NCBI RefSeq assembly: GCF_008728515.1
Contig: NC_044978.1
Location: 141,531,787-141,595,786 of the forward strand
DNA length: 64,000 bases
DNA from: Papio anubis
Lineage: Eukaryota; Chordata; Mammalia; Primates; Cercopithecidae
Reading direction: 5' to 3'
Numbering within the stretch: position 1 is the stretch's first letter; each line of letters starts with the position of its first letter. Below the pieces are notes generated by a model. The model was given only the letters and a program-made list of their open reading frames with translations. It did not search any database and was not told the DNA's origin. Position numbers and translations under genes: made by a program. Of the stretch, positions 59,178 through 64,000 are shown in pieces.

Positions 59178-61800
59178 TGTGAACTTTTGGGTGTATTGCA
59201 GAACCTTGTTTTGTCATATTATCATAATTATTTTTCCGGTTCCTTCTCATTTGGGTATACTATTTCTTCTAATTATTCTTGAATTTATGTTATAAGACTG
59301 TGGTTTTTTCTTTATTTCTTTTTCCCCCTTAAGACTGTGGCTTTAAAGCTTATAGTTTAATGTAGCCTAAATCAGTTATTGGTGCATTCAGGAGTGAAGA
59401 CCCTGTATGAGAGCTTTAGTTATAGAGAGTCTTTGCATGATAGCCTTCTCAGACGCTTGTTGTAGTAGCAATGTGCTCAGTGTGTCAGTAAGTTCACTGT
59501 CTCCCATGGAGTTGGAATAGCAGAGGTCTCTTGAAGCCTACTTTGTTCCCCTAAGATGTGTGCTTTTAATTCATTTATTTATTCCCCAGCATTTTATTTA
59601 CTGGGTTGAACAACTCAGGCTTCATGCCAGTAGGATAGGTGTCTCAGGTTAGAAACTGGTTGTGATTAAAGCAGATGGGTAAATGCAATATGTAATGGCA
59701 GGCAGAGAGGTCACAGCCTTGACAGAGCTGGCTGGAGGTTGGGAGAAGCTCTCAGAGAAGTACACTGAGGTATCAGGGGTGAAGAGTGGGAGCTACTTTA
59801 GCACCTATGTCAGGGCAGCAGGAAACCAATCCACATTCGAGACACACTAATGACCCAGTGTTCCAGTATTCCTGCTATTCAATCAGACAGGCACCTATTT
59901 TCATCTTCAGGAATGTTGATGTTCCAAGTATAGAGGAGTTGTGACTCTACCTCTCATCTACACCTGAACCTGGAAGGTGCTCCTCCTGTAGGGATGCAGT
60001 CACCCTGAAATCTTTGAAAAAGGTTATCTTTAGGAGCACCCATGCTGAGCGCCTATAAGAGAAGACCTGGTTGTGTCTGCAGTGGTGGATGGGAGGAAAA
60101 AGAATTCCCCTTCTCCAAGACCCTTGATGAGCACTAGAGCTGCCTGACTGTTGGAGTACAGCTGCAGACTTTCCCTTCTGAACCCAGTACTGCAACTGTG
60201 CCTCTGCAGGAAGAAAGAAACTTCTCAAGAGCAGAAAGATCTGGGACTCAAGACCTGCCATCTGGATTCTTTTGTCCCATGGAGTGTCCGCTTAATGTGG
60301 TGTACTTTCCTTTCCCCTAGGACTAGGAGTCCCTGAGAGCCAGGCTACTATGAATGCTGCTGTTTCTCTGGGTCTAGTAACCCAGTGGAGTTGCCACACT
60401 CCAGGTTGGTGCTGGGGAAAGTCTGCAAGAGATCCACTGATGTGACAATTCCTCAAGTCTCCCAGCATCAGGTACAAGCACTATCTCTGATGGGGATGGC
60501 AGGGGAGGGTCACAGACTCTGTGAGGTTCCTTGGTATAAACAGCCTTAGTATATTGGCTTTCTCAAATGCTGGTGGTAGTAATAATGAACTGGTCACATG
60601 GAGAGACTCAGGATCTCTGGTTAGCCAGGATGGTAGCCAGGATGATACAGACAATAGTGATAGCAGAGGTCATGCACGAGTTTTCTCCTTCCTGAACACA
60701 GTGTTGTTCTACTTGGAGTTACTGCAATGCATTGTGTCAGTCGGCCTCCAGCCAGGAGGTGGTGCTTGCAAAAGAGTGCCAGTTGTGGTAGTAGTGGTGA
60801 GATTTGTACTTGCCTTATGTTACCGAGGGGAGATATTGTGGTTTCTCAGGTGACAGGTGGAGCTATAGAGCTCCCAAACATTTCTGTCTTTTGTGTTAAG
60901 TTATCAGGGCAAGTGGAAGGGCAAAGCCATGTGGGGGCTCCGCAAGGCAAGGCAGCTCCACGCTCTGCCTCTACCCATGCAGGGCAGCAGTGGCCCCAGT
61001 GAGGATCAGAAAAATTTGTTGGCCACTAGAGTAATGTTCTATGGAGAAGCATATCTGCCTCTGATGTACAAATGAGTTAATACAGGGAGTCGGAAGTAGC
61101 AGGTGGCAGTAAACCCCATCCAGCACCCATGCACTTGGCAAAGCAAATCTCACCGGCTAGCAGCAGCTATCTATCTTCTAGGCACTTAATGCTCAGAACT
61201 CAAAATGCCCCAGGTCATAAGCCTTCCCCACAGAGACTGCAACCACAGCTTTCAGGCCATGCTTCTCCCAATCTGCCTGGAAAGCTAGGATGTGCAGCCT
61301 CTGCACTTGTAGCCGCAGCACACTTCCCACCCTCTCAATGCCTGAGTTCGCTAGCAGATTTTTGCAAGATTCCCCCATGACACAGAGTCAGGAATGGCTT
61401 CCCTTGGTTCACACTGGAGATCGAAAATGCCTGCAAGGCTCTTCCCACACTGCTCCTACTTTCATATTCCCCATTGCTCCTTAAATCAGTTCTAGCACTG
61501 GGTAGAGTTAAGGCCTTCCCCCATGGGCAGATTGCCAGGTTGCCCAGTGTGGGTGTATATCCTGGAGGCATTCTCTCCGCTTTTCACACTCTGAAGACTT
61601 ACTTTTTCACATGGCTCACAGTGCGGGCTGCAGCTGCCACATCTTTCAAAGGATCTGTGATTTATTTCAGTTTTCCTGTTAAGTTCCTGCATTGCTTCTC
61701 AGAAAAAAAAAGTTTACAGTGAGAATCGCTATACACTATTTTGTCTTTTCAAATAGAATAGGCATTGTAACACTTGCCTCCAATCTGTTATCTTGGAAAA
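59178..61800 (-). promoter_or_regulatory. Putative long 5' UTR of the L1MA-like element
   Basis: L1 text resumes as 'tgtgaacttttgggtgtatt' and 'gcagaaccttgttttgtcat'. It then continues as GC-richer sequence with many short frames on both strands, none with a recognisable motif. It ends near 61800 at a sequence matching an inverted L1 5' terminus ('ccaagataacagattggagg' in sense). The middle part (about 59400-61600) is assigned by position and composition rather than clear family match, so an unrelated insertion within it cannot be excluded. Confidence 0.55.
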
Positions 61801-61822
61801 AAAAAAAACTACAATAATTTTA

Positions 61823-62027
61823 TTACTGTCACATATATGGTACTAGGAATTATTACATTAAAAAGTTCCAAAACGTTGTGCAGTTTTTAGTGCTTAGGGG
61901 GTAAAAGCTACCAAATTTGAATGAAATTACAAAGAAATTAATTACTCATTGGATGGTTTTGGCTCTAGAGGAAATGAGTAGTTTACAAAAGACCACATTT
62001 CTACATGAATAATTAAAAATAAATCCA
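61823..62027. other. Unassigned sequence between two antisense L1s
   Basis: AT-rich with no repeat or gene recognised. Confidence 0.45.
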
Positions 62028-64000
62028 GGCGGTTTTTTCCAATTCTGTGAAGAAAGTCATTGGTAGCTTGATGGGGATGGCATTGAATCTATAAATTACC
62101 TCGGGCAGTGTGGCCATTTTCACAATATTGATTCGTCCTATCCATGAGCATGGAATGTTCTTCCATTTGCTTGTGTCCTCTTTTATTTCACTGAGCAGTG
62201 GTTTGCAGTTCTCCTTGAAGAGGTCTTTCATATCCTCCGTGAGTTGGATTCCTAGGTATTTCATTCTCTTTGTAGCAATGGTAAATTGCAGTTGACTCAT
62301 GATTTGGCTCTCTGTTTGTCTGATTTTTGCACATTGATTTTGTATCCTGAGACTTTGCTGAAGTTGCTTATCAGCTTAAGGAGATTTTGGGCTGAGATGA
62401 TGGGGTTTTCTAAATATACAATCATGTCATCTGCAAACAGGGACAATTTGACTTCCTCTTTTCCTAACTGAATACCCTTTATTTCTTTCTCCTGCCTGGT
62501 TGCCCTGGCCAGAGCACAACATTATGTTGAATAGAATTGAGTGAGAGAGGGCATTTCCGGTCTTATTATGATTTTTCAAGGGAATGCTTCCAGTTTTGCC
62601 CATTCAGTATGATATTGGCTGTGGGTTTGTCATAAATGGCTCTTATTATTTTGGTATGTTCCATCAGCACCAAATTTATTGAGAGTTTTTAGCATGAGAA
62701 GGCCTGCTGAATTTTTGTTGAAGGCCTTTTCTGCATCTATTGAGATAATCATGTGGTTTTTGTCAGTGGTTCTGTTTATATGATGGATTACGTTTGTTGA
62801 TTTGCATATGTTGAACCAGCATTGCATTCTAGGGATGAAGCCCATTTGATCATGGTGGATAAGGTTTTTGATGTGCTGCTGGATTTGGTTGGCCAGTATT
62901 TTACTGAGGATTTTTGCATCAATGCACATCAGGGATATTGGTCTAAAATTCTCTTTTTTGTTGTTGTGTCTCTACCAGGCTTTGGTATCAGGATGATGTT
63001 GGCCTCATAAAAATGAGTTGGGAGGATTCCCTCTTTTTTTCTATTGATTGGAATAATTTAGAAGGAATAGTACCAGCTTCTCCTTGTACCTCTGAGTAGG
63101 AATTTGACTAATGAATCCATCTGGTCCTGGACTTTTTTTGGTTGGTAGGCTGGTGGTATTGCCTCAATTTCAGAGCCTGTTATTGGTCTATTCAGGGATT
63201 CAACTTCTTCCTGATTTAGTCTTGGGAGAGTGTATGTGTGTCCAGGAATTTATCCATTTCTTCTAGATTTTCTAGTTTATTTGCATAGAGGTGTTTATAG
63301 TATTCTCTGATGGTAGTTTATCTGTGGGATTGGTGGTGATATCCCCTTCATCATTTTTATTGTGTCTATTTAGTCTTCTCTCTTTTCTTCTTTGTTAGTC
63401 TCGCTAATGATCTATCAATTTTGTTGATCTTTACAAAACCAGCTCCTGGATTCATTGATTTTTTGAAGGGTTTTTAATGTCTCTATCTCCTTCAGTTCTG
63501 CTCTGATCTTAGTTATTTCTTGCCTTCTGCTAGCTTTTTGAATGTGTTTCTCTTGCTTCTCTAGTTCTTTTCATTGTGATGTTAGGGTGTCCATTTTAGA
63601 TCTTTCCTGCTTTCTCTTGTGGGCATTTAGTGCTATACATTTCCCCTCTACACACTGCTTTAAATGTGTCCCAGACATTCTGGTATGTTGTGTCTTTGTT
63701 CTCATTGGTTTCAAAGAACATCTTTTATTTCTGCCTTCATTTCCTTATGACATGATGATCATTCGAACCCGGATTGCTCCTTCCATGTAGTTGGCGGTTT
63801 GATTGAGTTTCTTAGTCCTGAGTTCTGGATTTGATTACTGTGGTCTGGGGAGCAGTTTGTTACAATTTCTGTTCTTGTACACATTTGCTGAGGAGGTGCT
63901 TTACTTCCAACCCTATGTGGTCAATTTTGGAGTCAGTGTGATGTGTGCTGAGAAGAATGTATATTGTGTTGATTTGGGGTGGAGAGTTCTGTAGATGTCT
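62013..64000 (-). pseudogene. L1 ORF2 fragment (EN to RT)
   Basis: Open pieces: 62013-62300 (MKYLGIQLTEDMKDLFKENC, NIPCSWIGRINIVKMA) and 62630-62929 (LANQIQQHIKNLIHHDQMGF, HINRTTDKNHMIISIDAEKA). In antisense, the RT active-site segment lies near 62420-62445 (caaacagggacaatttgact region). Frameshifts near 62530 and several stops separate the pieces. The C-terminal third of ORF2 is absent. Confidence 0.88.
62028..64000 (-). mobile_element. Antisense L1PA-type ORF2 fragment lacking its 3' end, continuing past the window
   Basis: L1 similarity starts abruptly at about 62028 within the ORF2 region just after the RT palm ('...ELEKT' in sense, then unrelated sequence). It runs through RT and linker to EN at 64000. 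There is no 3' UTR or tail at the left end. A short internal deletion near 62322 removes part of the block before 'gcacattgattttgtatcc'. It looks similar in age to the other L1PA copies. Confidence 0.88.

Larger units (their letters stand above)
52870..61822 (-). mobile_element. Long antisense L1 (L1MA-like), near full length, with nested Alu and ERV1-type LTR
   Basis: L1 sequence runs from the 3' UTR (about 52880, 'ttttatttcaatagcttttg') through ORF2 and ORF1 to a long GC-richer 5' region that ends near 61800 at 'ccaatctgttatcttgg', the reverse of an L1 5' terminus. Removing the nested Alu and LTR leaves about 7.9 kb, long for L1. The excess is partly a repeated segment in ORF1 and a ~2.6-kb 5' UTR. 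A candidate short TSD (aataatttt at 52870-52878 and 61813-61821) is weak. All frames are broken. Confidence 0.82.

Noticed and set aside
59400..61600. Cluster of short frames on both strands as a possible CpG-poor gene
   Set aside because: Flanked on both sides by antisense L1 text, consistent with a long L1 5' UTR; no splice-linked open frame found.
63741..63790. Apparent foreign insert in the L1 EN region
   Set aside because: It can be aligned to L1 over its whole length with many substitutions, so it is divergence and not an insertion.

Overview
The window is AT-rich nuclear DNA of a simian primate, quite possibly human. It holds many L1 (LINE-1) copies of several ages, including L1PA-like full-length or near full-length copies, AluS- and AluJ-type SINEs, MaLR LTRs (MST and MLT1 types), an ERV1-type solo LTR, MIR, and small hAT and Tigger DNA transposon relics. 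I see no prokaryotic gene layout, operon, CRISPR array, rRNA or tRNA. Nearly every open frame longer than 60 codons is a piece or shadow of an L1 open reading frame.

Layout. 1-9640: a truncated L1 with a perfect 18-bp target-site duplication (TSD), then an ancient L1M/HAL1-like relic carrying an AluJ, an MLT1-like LTR, a Tigger-like MITE and an MST internal region plus 3' LTR. 9640-16560: mostly unassigned DNA with old L1, MIR, LTR and hAT fragments. 16558-22731: a full-length sense-strand L1 with an 11-bp TSD and broken ORF1 and ORF2. 22800-31245: a run of 5'-truncated L1s of different ages. 31246-33192: an orphan L1 5' end (5' UTR plus half of ORF1) with no 3' end. 33193-36503: unassigned DNA, an old L1M with a nested DNA transposon, and a MIR. 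36504-48707: a 12.2-kb nested L1 complex bounded by one 11-bp TSD. 48708-52870: low-repeat sequence with an MLT1A LTR and one candidate protein-coding exon on the minus strand (51821-51931). 52870-61800: a long antisense L1MA-like element interrupted by an Alu and by an ERV1-type LTR with a 4-bp TSD. 62028-64000: part of another antisense L1, running off the window.

Reading. The best explanation is intronic or intergenic DNA, probably a large intron of a minus-strand gene whose only visible exon is the 111-bp open, symmetric exon at 51821-51931. I could not name that gene. All L1 ORFs seen are disrupted, so no autonomous retrotransposon here looks active. The most informative structure is the layered L1 nest at 36.5-48.7 kb. 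Three of its TSDs can be read directly and give part of the order of events: an outer antisense L1, then an AluSc-like insertion and a sense L1 within it, plus a second antisense L1 whose 3' half was lost in a deletion that left a 13-bp doublet at the scar. Subfamily names throughout are from memory of consensus features and were not checked by RepeatMasker.
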